In this document: in pieces, positions 1 to 6,329 of the stretch
Layout of the letters: each line of letters starts with the position of its first letter
How positions within the stretch are numbered: position 1 is the first letter of the stretch
Source: Acidobacteriaceae bacterium
GTDB taxonomy: Bacteria; Acidobacteriota; Terriglobia; Terriglobales; Acidobacteriaceae
Length of the DNA: 11,661 bases
NCBI GenBank assembly: GCA_003166055.1
Contig: PMWR01000328.1
Location: 1,230-12,890 of the forward strand
Reading direction: 5' to 3'
The notes under the pieces: generated by a model
Databases searched by the model: none
What the model was told of the DNA's origin: nothing
What the model saw: only the letters and a program-made list of their open reading frames with translations
Position numbers and translations under genes: made by a program

Positions 1-1073
1 GAGCGCGCCTGAGCACCAAGCTGCTTGAAGTGCTGCCCGAAGGCCTGAACAAATTCTTCTTCGCCACCAGCGGAACCGAGGCCAATGAAGCAGCTTTCAA
101 AATTGCGCGCATGTTCACGGGCAAGAACAAAATTATCTCGCGCTACCGCTCCTATCACGGGTCCACCAACGGCTCCATCGCGGCCACCGGCGATCCGCGG
201 CGCTGGGCCATGGAGCCGGGCGGCAAGGGCTCAGGATTCATCTTCGCGCCGGAGACAAATTGTTACGATTGCCCCATCAAGCACACTTATCCCACTTGTA
301 ACATCGCCTGCGCCGATTACATCGAGCACATGATCCGCAACGAAAGCGATGTAGCTGCCATCATCCTCGAACCCGTGGTTGGCACCAATGGCGTGCTGGT
401 TCCGCCGGCGGAGTATTTCCCCCGCTTACGCAAAATCTGCGACGACTACGGCGTGCTTATGATTGACGACGAAGTAATGGCTGGATGGGGCCGCACCGGG
501 AAATGGTTCGCCGTCGACCACTGGGGCGTGAAGCCGGACATCCTGGTCACCGCCAAAGGCATTACGTCAGCCTATATGCCGCTCGGTTTGTGCGCCACTA
601 CCACCAGGATCGCCGATTACTTTGAAGATCACTACTTCTCGCACGGACACACCTATGAAGCGCATCCTATGACTCTGGGACCGGCCGTGGCCACGATCGA
701 AGAGATGCAGCGTCTCAATCTGGTTGAGCGCGCGGCTGAGCTTGAGCCCTATGTGCGGGAGAAACTGGAGACGCTCAAGGCGAAGCATGTTTCCGTCGGC
801 GATGTGCGCGGGCTGGGCTTGTTTTTTGCCGTCGAGATCGTGAAGAATCGCGAGACCAAAAAGCTCTTCAACACTATGCGCGACAAGGTGGAAGGAAAGC
901 CTCTCGTGGTCGATCAGATCGCAGGCAAGATGATGGCGCAAGGAGTCTCAATCCAGGCCTGGGTGAGCCACTTCGTGATTGCCCCGCCGTTAATTGTGAC
1001 CAAAGAGGAATTGGACCTCGGCATCGCCGCGCTCGACGAGCATCTGGCCATTGCAGATGCACTGGTGGAGTAG
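1..1073 (+). CDS. Class III PLP-dependent aminotransferase, 5'-truncated by the window edge
   Basis: The frame is open from base 3 with no start in the window; GTG at 30 is only an internal Val codon, so the true N-terminus lies upstream. Seen: the class III core, with FATSGTEANEAA near the start, the cofactor motif IDDEVMAGWGRTG (Asp at 468-470 would hold the PLP pyridine nitrogen), the Schiff-base Lys at 555-557 in TAKG, and the C-terminal GLGLFFAVEI segment. About 356 residues are present against a usual 430-460, so roughly 80-100 are missing. Four cysteines (codons at 261, 270, 297, 309) form a CX2CX8CX3C cluster. The family transfers amino groups between amino acids (alanine, beta-alanine, taurine, GABA and others) and oxo acids. 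Beside a pathway ending in glyoxylate, an alanine- or other amino acid-glyoxylate activity making glycine is attractive, but this is inference from context. The sequence also resembles the taurine- and beta-alanine-pyruvate subgroup. Confidence 0.9.
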   Translation, partial: ARLSTKLLEVLPEGLNKFFFATSGTEANEAAFKIARMFTGKNKIISRYRSYHGSTNGSIAATGDPRRWAMEPGGKGSGFIFAPETNCYDCPIKHTYPTCNIACADYIEHMIRNESDVAAIILEPVVGTNGVLVPPAEYFPRLRKICDDYGVLMIDDEVMAGWGRTGKWFAVDHWGVKPDILVTAKGITSAYMPLGLCATTTRIADYFEDHYFSHGHTYEAHPMTLGPAVATIEEMQRLNLVERAAELEPYVREKLETLKAKHVSVGDVRGLGLFFAVEIVKNRETKKLFNTMRDKVEGKPLVVDQIAGKMMAQGVSIQAWVSHFVIAPPLIVTKEELDLGIAALDEHLAIADALVE

Positions 1074-1077
1074 CCTG

Positions 1078-1102
1078 CCTCGTTTGTCAGCTGGAAGCGA
1101 GG
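1078..1102. terminator. Hairpin between convergent genes, possible bidirectional terminator
   Basis: Bases 1078-1085 (CCTCGTTT) pair with 1095-1102 (AAGCGAGG), giving an 8-bp stem with one G-U pair and a 9-base loop. The hairpin sits just after the aminotransferase stop (1071-1073) and just beyond the stop of the opposing guanine deaminase (1123-1125), where a shared terminator would be expected. Neither strand shows a clean T-tract after the stem, so it is not a textbook Rho-independent terminator. The structure is seen in the sequence; its function is inferred. Confidence 0.4.
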
Positions 1103-1122
1103 TTGCGTTGCGCGGCAGATCT

Positions 1123-1617
1123 TCAATACTTGACCTTGCGGGTCGACGCAATCCACGCTGCAAAGCTGGCCCAGGCTTCCTCACTGACCATCTGAGTCGC
1201 GGGCAGAGTGCGGGCCGCCTGGTCCTTGCGAAATTCTTCGTAGAGAAATGCGTCGTCAAATCCGGCGCGTGCCGCATCGGCCGCGCTCGATCCATAATAG
1301 ATTGCGTCGATGCGCGCCCAGTAACACGCCGCGAGGCACATAGGGCACGGCTCGCAACTGGTGTAGAGTTCGCAGCCCGCAAGCGTAAATGTGCCCAGTG
1401 CCTTGCAGGCCGCGCGAATGGCGTTGACCTCGCCGTGGGCAGTGGGATCGTTGGTGGCTGTAACAGTATTCACGCCTTCGCCGACGATGCGCCCATCGCG
1501 CACAATGACCGCGGCAAACGGGCCGCCCGCGCCGTCGTAGACGTTTTGGATGGCCAGCTCGATGGCGCGCCGCAAAAACTCCGGGTTGGGTGGCGTGGGA
1601 GTAGCCAACTTGCTCAC
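1123..1617 (-). CDS. guaD: Guanine deaminase, cytidine-deaminase fold
   Basis: The enzyme hydrolyses guanine to xanthine and ammonia, feeding the xanthine dehydrogenase encoded downstream. From the GTG at 1617 it is 164 residues, close to the roughly 156 of Bacillus GuaD, which it resembles throughout: GGPFAAVIVRDG, NDPTAHGEVNAIRAA, YTSCEPCPMCLAACYWAR, and GFDDAFLYEE near the C-terminus. Predicted zinc ligands are His61, Cys91 and Cys94, with Glu63 as proton shuttle. The usual HAE is HGE here. The start is uncertain: AAGGAGG at 1620-1626 lies only 2 bases from GTG 1617 but 11 from an in-frame TTG at 1606-1608, which would give 161 residues. The frame stays open upstream to 1779, but that part does not look like the family and overlaps allB. 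The gene is alone on the - strand, convergent with the aminotransferase and divergent from allB. A broader nucleoside or aminopurine deaminase is the alternative. Confidence 0.88.
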   Translation of the reverse strand: MSKLATPTPPNPEFLRRAIELAIQNVYDGAGGPFAAVIVRDGRIVGEGVNTVTATNDPTAHGEVNAIRAACKALGTFTLAGCELYTSCEPCPMCLAACYWARIDAIYYGSSAADAARAGFDDAFLYEEFRKDQAARTLPATQMVSEEAWASFAAWIASTRKVKY

Positions 1618-1619
1618 AA

Positions 1620-1626
1620 CCTCCTT
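1620..1626 (-). promoter_or_regulatory. Strong Shine-Dalgarno sequence for the guanine deaminase
   Basis: On the - strand these bases read AAGGAGG, a near-perfect match to the anti-SD. Spacing is 2 bases to GTG 1617 and 11 bases to TTG 1608, so the site shows where translation begins but does not settle which codon is used. It excludes the longer open frame that extends to 1779. Confidence 0.6.
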
Positions 1627-1648
1627 CAGAGGCGAAAGTAGAAACAGT

Positions 1649-3016
1649 ATGGCACAGGCATTCCGTTCAACTCGCGTTCTCACACCGGAAGGTATCCGGC
1701 CGGCGTGCCTTTTGGTCGAAGATGAGCGTATCGCCTCAGTGCGGAGCTGGAGCGATGTGCCGGCTTCTGCAACGCTCAACGACTTTCGCGATTCAGTGCT
1801 GCTGCCTGGCCTGGTGGACTCGCACGTTCACATCAATGAGCCCGGTCGCACGGAGTGGGAAGGGTTTTGGACGGCCACCCGCGCAGCAGCTTCGGGCGGC
1901 GTGACCACGCTGGTTGACATGCCGCTCAACTGCATTCCCGAGACCATCGATGTAGATGCGCTTGAAGCCAAACGCGCCGCGGCATTCGGCAAAACGTGGG
2001 TGGATTGGGCAGCCTGGGGTGGCGTGGTGCACGGCAACTCCGAAGCGCTGCCGGCGCTCGCCGGCGCGGGGATTCCCGGATTCAAGTGCTTCCTCATTCA
2101 CTCCGGCATCGACGGCTTTGCCTGGGTCAACGAAGACGATCTGCGGCTCGCACTCCGCAAGTTGCGCGGGACAGGGCTCCCGTTGCTGGCCCACGCCGAG
2201 ATTGCGGGTCCGGTGGAAGCAGCAACATCCGCGCTTAACACAATCGGCGCGGATTGGCACAAGTACTCGACCTATTTGTCATCGCGCCCCGACGCCGCGG
2301 AAGTCGAGGCGATCGCGCTCCTGATTCGCCTAGCCGAAGAGTTTCAAACGCACATACACATCGTGCATTTAGTCAGCGCGCAGGCAGTTCCGCTGCTTGC
2401 CGAAGCACGCAATCGCGGAGTACCGATCACAGCGGAGACATGCGTTCAGTACCTCTGGTTTACCGCCGAAGAAATCCCGGATGGCGCAACCGAATTCAAG
2501 TGCGCTCCGCCAATTCGCAGCGCAGCAAATCGCGAAGCGTTGTGGGCAGCACTGGAAAGTGGTTTGATCGACCTGGTGGCAACGGATCATTCGCCGTGCC
2601 CTCCGGCGATGAAGCGGCGCGATGAAGGACGATGGGATCTTGCCTGGGGCGGAATTGCCAGCCTGGGACTTGCGCTGCCGGTGATGGGTACAGCCATGGA
2701 GCGTCGAGGAATGGATTTGAATAAAGGGATGGAACGGCTGGCCGCCTGGATGTCCGCAGCCCCCGCAGAGCTTGCTGGATTAGCGGGGCGCAAAGGTGCT
2801 CTGGTCGCGGGCGCCGATGCAGACATCGTGGTCTTCGACCCGGATGCTACCTGGACAGTCACGCCCAAAAGCCTGCATTTTAGTCACAAGCTTTCGCCCT
2901 ACCTGGGTGCTGAGTTGCGCGGTGAAGTGTTGCAAACCTGGCTGCGGGGCGAACTGGTCTACAGTCTGGATGGCTTCCATGGCTCTCCGCGCGGCAGAGA
3001 GTTTGTACGCCCATGA
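1649..3016 (+). CDS. allB: Allantoinase
   Basis: This binuclear-zinc amidohydrolase of the dihydroorotase/hydantoinase superfamily opens the hydantoin ring of (S)-allantoin to give allantoate. It has 455 residues, the normal family length. All metal-site positions are visible, with spacing almost identical to E. coli AllB: His59 and His61 in DSHVHINEPG, Lys146 (to be carboxylated) in GFKCF, His182 in LAHAE, His240 in HIVHLVS, and Asp313 in ATDHSPC. The MPLNCIP segment after the first strand-loop also fits allantoinase, as does the C-terminal beta-sandwich part (GADADIVVFDPD). ATG 1649 is chosen because homology begins there; upstream codons in the same frame lie inside the opposing deaminase. 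No strong Shine-Dalgarno precedes it. It overlaps the next gene by 4 bases (ATGA), suggesting coupled translation. A related hydantoinase is possible, but the neighbours strongly favour allantoinase. Confidence 0.95.
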   Translation: MAQAFRSTRVLTPEGIRPACLLVEDERIASVRSWSDVPASATLNDFRDSVLLPGLVDSHVHINEPGRTEWEGFWTATRAAASGGVTTLVDMPLNCIPETIDVDALEAKRAAAFGKTWVDWAAWGGVVHGNSEALPALAGAGIPGFKCFLIHSGIDGFAWVNEDDLRLALRKLRGTGLPLLAHAEIAGPVEAATSALNTIGADWHKYSTYLSSRPDAAEVEAIALLIRLAEEFQTHIHIVHLVSAQAVPLLAEARNRGVPITAETCVQYLWFTAEEIPDGATEFKCAPPIRSAANREALWAALESGLIDLVATDHSPCPPAMKRRDEGRWDLAWGGIASLGLALPVMGTAMERRGMDLNKGMERLAAWMSAAPAELAGLAGRKGALVAGADADIVVFDPDATWTVTPKSLHFSHKLSPYLGAELRGEVLQTWLRGELVYSLDGFHGSPRGREFVRP

Positions 3017-4236
3017 GAGACCGTGCGCTGCGGGCGATTTCTGAATGTTGGAAGATTGCCGCCATGAGCGAAGAGCCTCACCGCATCACGCGCCGATTCT
3101 TGACGGCGGCCGTTCACGATGTACATGCGCATATGCGCGCACGCATGGAGGCGCATGCCATGACCGTTCACGTGGATGCGGCCGGCAATCTGCGCGGCCT
3201 TTGGCAGCCCGCGAATGCAAGCCCCAAGCGCCTCATCCTTGGCTCGCACATCGATACCGTGCCCAATGCCGGCGCGTTCGACGGCGTTTTGGGCGTGGCG
3301 CTCGCGCTCGAATGGGTATCTATTTCGCAAGAGCTTGATTTGCCTCTGGCACTCGAAGTAATCGCCTTTTCTGAAGAAGAGGGCGTGCGCTACGGCGTGC
3401 CGTTTCTGGGCAGCCGCGCGGTGGCGGGACGATTCGACCCCGCATTCCTCCAGCTCAAGGACGTGGATGGCGTCTCAGTGGAGACTGCCATACGCGCATT
3501 CGGCCTCGATCCTGACTCGATTGGCGAAGCGGCAGCGGTTGCGGATGCGATCGGTTTTGTCGAAATTCACATCGAGCAGGGCCCGGTGCTGGACGCGGAG
3601 AGCCTGAGCGTTGCAACCGTCACTGCGATTGTCGGCCAAACACGGCTGAGCCTGAAGTTCTCAGGCCAGGCTAACCACGCAGGGACCACGCCGATGCACC
3701 TGCGCCACGATGCGCTGGCCGCCGCCGCTGAGTGGATCACGGCAGTTGAGGCGCTGGCCCAGCGTTCGGACGGAATGGTGGCGACTGTGGGCAGAATCAG
3801 CGTCGAGCCAAATGCCGCTAACGTAGTTCCTGGCGCCGCGCAGGTGAGCCTCGAAGTGCGCGACGCAGATAATGCCACGCGCGCTGCTGCAGTGCACGAA
3901 CTCCTCTCCAAGGCGGCCGCGATCGCCGAGCGGCGCGGAATCCATCTTGAGCAGACAGAGTTGCTGGATCAGCCGGCCGTGCAGATGGACGAACGGCTCA
4001 CTGCATTCTTGACCGATGCCATCGAGGCGACAGGCTTTCCATTGAAGACCATGCCCAGCGGAGCCGGCCACGATGCGATGGTGATGGCCTCCAAAATGCC
4101 CACGGCAATGCTGTTTTTGCGCAGTCCTGGCGGCATCAGCCACCACCCCTCCGAAACCGTGCTTGAGAAAGATGTCGAGGCCTCCTTGCTCGTCGGCCGA
4201 GAGTTTCTTCAGCGCCTTGCCAAAGAAATTGGATAG
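3013..4236 (+). CDS. allC: Allantoate amidohydrolase (M20 family, AllC type)
   Basis: This metal-dependent amidohydrolase of the M20 / N-carbamoyl-L-amino acid hydrolase group is predicted to convert allantoate to (S)-ureidoglycine, CO2 and ammonia. It has 407 residues, similar to E. coli AllC. Family signatures in order: ISEEPHRITRRFLT near the N-terminus, GSHIDTVPNAGAFDG (ligands His79 and Asp90), FSEEEGVRYGVPFLGSR (Glu122/Glu123 region), FVEIHIEQGP (His186), the lid domain with SGQANHAGTTPMHLRHDA, and SPGGISHHPSE (His377) near the end. The start ATG overlaps the allB stop by 4 bases. The EEEGVRYG motif separates it from the second M20 gene downstream, which has AEEPTLFGI. Sequence alone does not exclude an N-carbamoyl amino acid hydrolase; the position between allantoinase and ureidoglycine aminohydrolase makes allantoate the likely substrate. 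Confidence 0.9.
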   Translation: MRDRALRAISECWKIAAMSEEPHRITRRFLTAAVHDVHAHMRARMEAHAMTVHVDAAGNLRGLWQPANASPKRLILGSHIDTVPNAGAFDGVLGVALALEWVSISQELDLPLALEVIAFSEEEGVRYGVPFLGSRAVAGRFDPAFLQLKDVDGVSVETAIRAFGLDPDSIGEAAAVADAIGFVEIHIEQGPVLDAESLSVATVTAIVGQTRLSLKFSGQANHAGTTPMHLRHDALAAAAEWITAVEALAQRSDGMVATVGRISVEPNAANVVPGAAQVSLEVRDADNATRAAAVHELLSKAAAIAERRGIHLEQTELLDQPAVQMDERLTAFLTDAIEATGFPLKTMPSGAGHDAMVMASKMPTAMLFLRSPGGISHHPSETVLEKDVEASLLVGREFLQRLAKEIG

Positions 4237-4246
4237 AATCTTCGAA

Positions 4247-4251
4247 CGAGG
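4247..4251 (+). promoter_or_regulatory. Ribosome binding site supporting a TTG start
   Basis: CGAGG lies 6 bases before the TTG at 4258-4260, in the 21-base gap after the allC stop. It supports TTG as the start of the cupin gene. No ATG or GTG at the position where homology begins competes with it. Confidence 0.5.
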
Positions 4252-4257
4252 TCACGA

Positions 4258-5001
4258 TTGCATCATCTGGGACTTACACGGAGCAGCCTGAAGCCGGATC
4301 ACCTGCTTCAAACGCCGAACACCTTCATTCGCACGCCGCTGCCGGGCGCCGAAGGCGTGGAGTTTGTGGTCCACGTTGCGCCGCAGTTGGGCGCGCGCTT
4401 TTGTCAGATGACCGCTGAGTTTGCCCCTGCCGGAACGCTGGGCCCCGCGCCGGCGCAGCGTTTTGTCTATGTGCTTGAGGGCGAGTTGGAACTCAGTGCA
4501 GACGGCAAACAGCACATTCTGGTTCCTGGCGGTTTCGCGTTTCTGCCCCAGGGCACGCCACACACAGTCCGCGCAGTGAAGCGCTCGCGTGCTGCGGTGA
4601 TTGAAAAGCACTATCGGCCGACCGAGGCCAATGAAAAGCAAGTCGCGGAAATCGTGGTGGGCAAAGAAGCAGAAGTATTGGCTGTCGCGCTGATGGGTGA
4701 CGAGTCGCTGCGCGTGCGCTCGCTCATGCCCGACGGTCCTGCGTATGACTTTGCTGTGAACACCATGACCTACGATCCCGGCGCGGCGCTCAGCATGGTG
4801 GAGGTTCACATCATGGAGCACGGCCTGCTGATGCTTGAAGGGGCTGGCATCTACCGGCTCAGCGAGGCATGGTACCCCGTGCAGGCCGGCGACTTCATCT
4901 GGATGGCTCCCTACTGTCCGCAATGGTTCGGTGCGCTGGGCAAGCACCCGGCCAAATACCTCATCTATAAAGATTGGCGCAGGCACCCACTGGGAGGCTG
5001 A
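4258..5001 (+). CDS. allE: (S)-ureidoglycine aminohydrolase, bicupin
   Basis: This manganese bicupin hydrolyses (S)-ureidoglycine to (S)-ureidoglycolate and ammonia, enforcing stereochemistry after allantoate hydrolysis. At 247 residues it matches the family (E. coli YlbA/AllE, plant UGlyAH). The N-terminal cupin (about 45-120, with QRFVYVLEGELEL) lacks a metal site. The C-terminal cupin (about 165-240) has the expected ligands Glu182, His184 and His188 in VEVHIMEHG, and Gln222 in YCPQWF. Tyr199 (GIYRL) and Lys238 (YKDW) fall at the spacing of the plant enzyme's substrate-binding Tyr and Lys. The TTG start is backed by CGAGG 6 bases upstream and by the N-terminal match to relatives. It sits between two M20 amidohydrolases, 21 bases after allC and 5 bases before the next gene, which is also its place in the pathway. 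Confidence 0.94.
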   Translation: MHHLGLTRSSLKPDHLLQTPNTFIRTPLPGAEGVEFVVHVAPQLGARFCQMTAEFAPAGTLGPAPAQRFVYVLEGELELSADGKQHILVPGGFAFLPQGTPHTVRAVKRSRAAVIEKHYRPTEANEKQVAEIVVGKEAEVLAVALMGDESLRVRSLMPDGPAYDFAVNTMTYDPGAALSMVEVHIMEHGLLMLEGAGIYRLSEAWYPVQAGDFIWMAPYCPQWFGALGKHPAKYLIYKDWRRHPLGG

Positions 5002-5006
5002 AGACA

Positions 5007-6251
5007 ATGACCATCGAACCGAAAATCGAAATCGACTCGCTTATCGATGAGCTGACAACGCTCGCACAGATCTCCGAGGCCGAGCCTCCCGTGGTGACGC
5101 GCGTTGTATTTAGCCAGGCCGACCTGCGCGCCCGTGCCTATGTGAAAAAACTCTGCACGGGGGCGGGTCTCACAATTCACGAAGACGCCATCGGCAATAC
5201 CTTCGCACGTTGGCGCGGCAGTGAACGGGATCTTGCGCCCATCGGAACCGGCTCGCACATCGACGCGATTCCCAACGCCGGATCGTATGACGGAACGGTC
5301 GGCGTGCTGGGCGGGCTTGAGGCTATTCGCTCGCTGCAGCGGACCGGCTTTTGTCCGCGCCGATCGATTGAGCTGGTGATCTTCACCGCCGAAGAACCTA
5401 CCCTCTTCGGCATTGGCTGTCTTGGCAGCAGGATGATGGGCAATGTGCTCACCCCATCCGCTGCGCTGAAACTGCGCGACAAGCAGGATCGCAGCCTGGA
5501 AGAGTTGCGCTCGCGTGCAGGGTTTACGGGCGAGCTCGAATCCATCGCATTGCCTCAAGGCCGCTTTCACCAGTTTGTCGAGTTGCACATCGAGCAGGGA
5601 CCGCTGCTGGAGCAGGAGGGAATCGACCTCGGGCTCGTAACGCATATCGCAGCGCCGGCGAGCCTGCGCATTACCATCGAAGGCGAAGGTGGACATGCGG
5701 GCGGCAGGCTGATGCCTGGCCGCAAAGATGCGCTGGCCGCGGCCGCGGAGCTGATCCTCGCACTTGAGTCTGCGGCAAAATCTTCCGGCGCGATCGATAC
5801 CGTGGCCACAGTCGGTGTCTGCGAAGTATTTCCCGGCGCGGTCAACAGCATCCCTTCCAAGGTTAAGCTCGAAACGGACATTCGCGACACCGATGGCGCG
5901 CGCCGCGACCGCGTAATCGATGCGCTGCATGCCGCGTGCAGCGATGTTTCGGCTCGACGTGGAGTCACTGTCACCACTGAATTGGTGAACGCCGATCCTC
6001 CGGCTGCTTGCGACATTGCGATTCTGGCAGCCATGGAGGCTTCGGCGCAAGAGGCACGCCGGACTTACAAGAGAATGGTGAGCCGGGCCTATCATGATTC
6101 GCTTTTCATGGCGCGCATGGCACCGGTCGCCATGCTCTTTATCCCCTGTCGCGGCGGCTGGAGCCATCGTCCCGACGAATACGCCTCGCCGGAGTGGATT
6201 GCCGGCGGCGTTGACGTATTGGCCCTCACCCTCGCCAAACTTGCTGCCTGA
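5007..6251 (+). CDS. Ureidoglycolate amidohydrolase (M20 family, plant UAH type)
   Basis: Predicted to hydrolyse (S)-ureidoglycolate to glyoxylate, two ammonia and CO2, the last nitrogen-releasing step of the plant-type ureide route. It has 414 residues. Metal-site motifs: GTGSHIDAIPNAGSYDG (His84, Asp95), FTAEEPTLFGIGCLGSRMM (Glu129/Glu130), FVELHIEQGP (His194), and GGWSHRPDEYASPE (His387). Several stretches recall plant UAH closely: AEEPTxFGIxCLGSR, VTHIAAPASL, GGHAGGRLMPGRKDA, PGAVNSIPSK, and SRAYHDSLFMAR. This pattern differs from the AllC-like paralogue upstream, which has EEEGVRYG and HAGTTPMH. ATG 5007 is preceded by GGGAGG (4992-4997) at 9-base spacing and follows the allE stop by 5 bases. 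Alternatives are a second allantoate amidohydrolase or an N-carbamoyl amino acid hydrolase, which I consider less likely. No ureidoglycolate lyase or dehydrogenase gene is present in the window. Confidence 0.88.
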   Translation: MTIEPKIEIDSLIDELTTLAQISEAEPPVVTRVVFSQADLRARAYVKKLCTGAGLTIHEDAIGNTFARWRGSERDLAPIGTGSHIDAIPNAGSYDGTVGVLGGLEAIRSLQRTGFCPRRSIELVIFTAEEPTLFGIGCLGSRMMGNVLTPSAALKLRDKQDRSLEELRSRAGFTGELESIALPQGRFHQFVELHIEQGPLLEQEGIDLGLVTHIAAPASLRITIEGEGGHAGGRLMPGRKDALAAAAELILALESAAKSSGAIDTVATVGVCEVFPGAVNSIPSKVKLETDIRDTDGARRDRVIDALHAACSDVSARRGVTVTTELVNADPPAACDIAILAAMEASAQEARRTYKRMVSRAYHDSLFMARMAPVAMLFIPCRGGWSHRPDEYASPEWIAGGVDVLALTLAKLAA

Positions 6252-6329
6252 AAGAACCGCTTTGCAACTCGGACGCGCCGATGTATCCTATGCCTCAACC
6301 CGTTCGGCGATTCGAGCTTCCCAAAAAAC
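6252..6329 (+). promoter_or_regulatory. 78-base gap before the xanthine dehydrogenase genes, with a weak promoter candidate
   Basis: This is the longest gap between co-directional genes in the window. TTGCAA (6262-6267) and TATCCT (6284-6289) are 16 bases apart and could be a weak sigma70-type -35/-10 pair, giving a leader of roughly 35 bases. No clear Shine-Dalgarno precedes the ATG at 6330; the region just before it is A-rich (CCAAAAAACATG). The gap could let the xanthine-to-allantoin genes be transcribed separately from the allantoin genes, but in a GC-rich genome with unknown sigma consensus the promoter call is weak. Confidence 0.22.

Noticed and set aside
1051..1641. Open frame of 196 codons on the + strand across the guanine deaminase
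   Set aside because: It is antisense to a clearly conserved deaminase, lacks recognisable motifs, and is rich in Arg and Ala as expected for a shadow frame in GC-rich DNA.
1627..1680. A - strand promoter for the guanine deaminase (TTGAAC followed by TACTGT)
   Set aside because: The boxes are only about 15 bases apart and the second is a poor -10 match, so I did not list it as a feature.
1618..1779. N-terminal extension of the guanine deaminase up to 1779
   Set aside because: The extra 54 residues have no similarity to the family, overlap the allB coding start, and precede a strong internal Shine-Dalgarno sequence at 1620-1626.
4252..5007. Open frame of 251 codons on the - strand
   Set aside because: It mirrors the ureidoglycine aminohydrolase gene almost exactly. 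The cupin metal ligands on the + strand make that the real gene.
4965..6167. Open frame of 400 codons on the - strand
   Set aside because: It lies opposite the ureidoglycolate amidohydrolase, whose motifs run through the whole + strand frame. The - strand translation shows no family resemblance and has odd His/Arg/Cys-rich composition.
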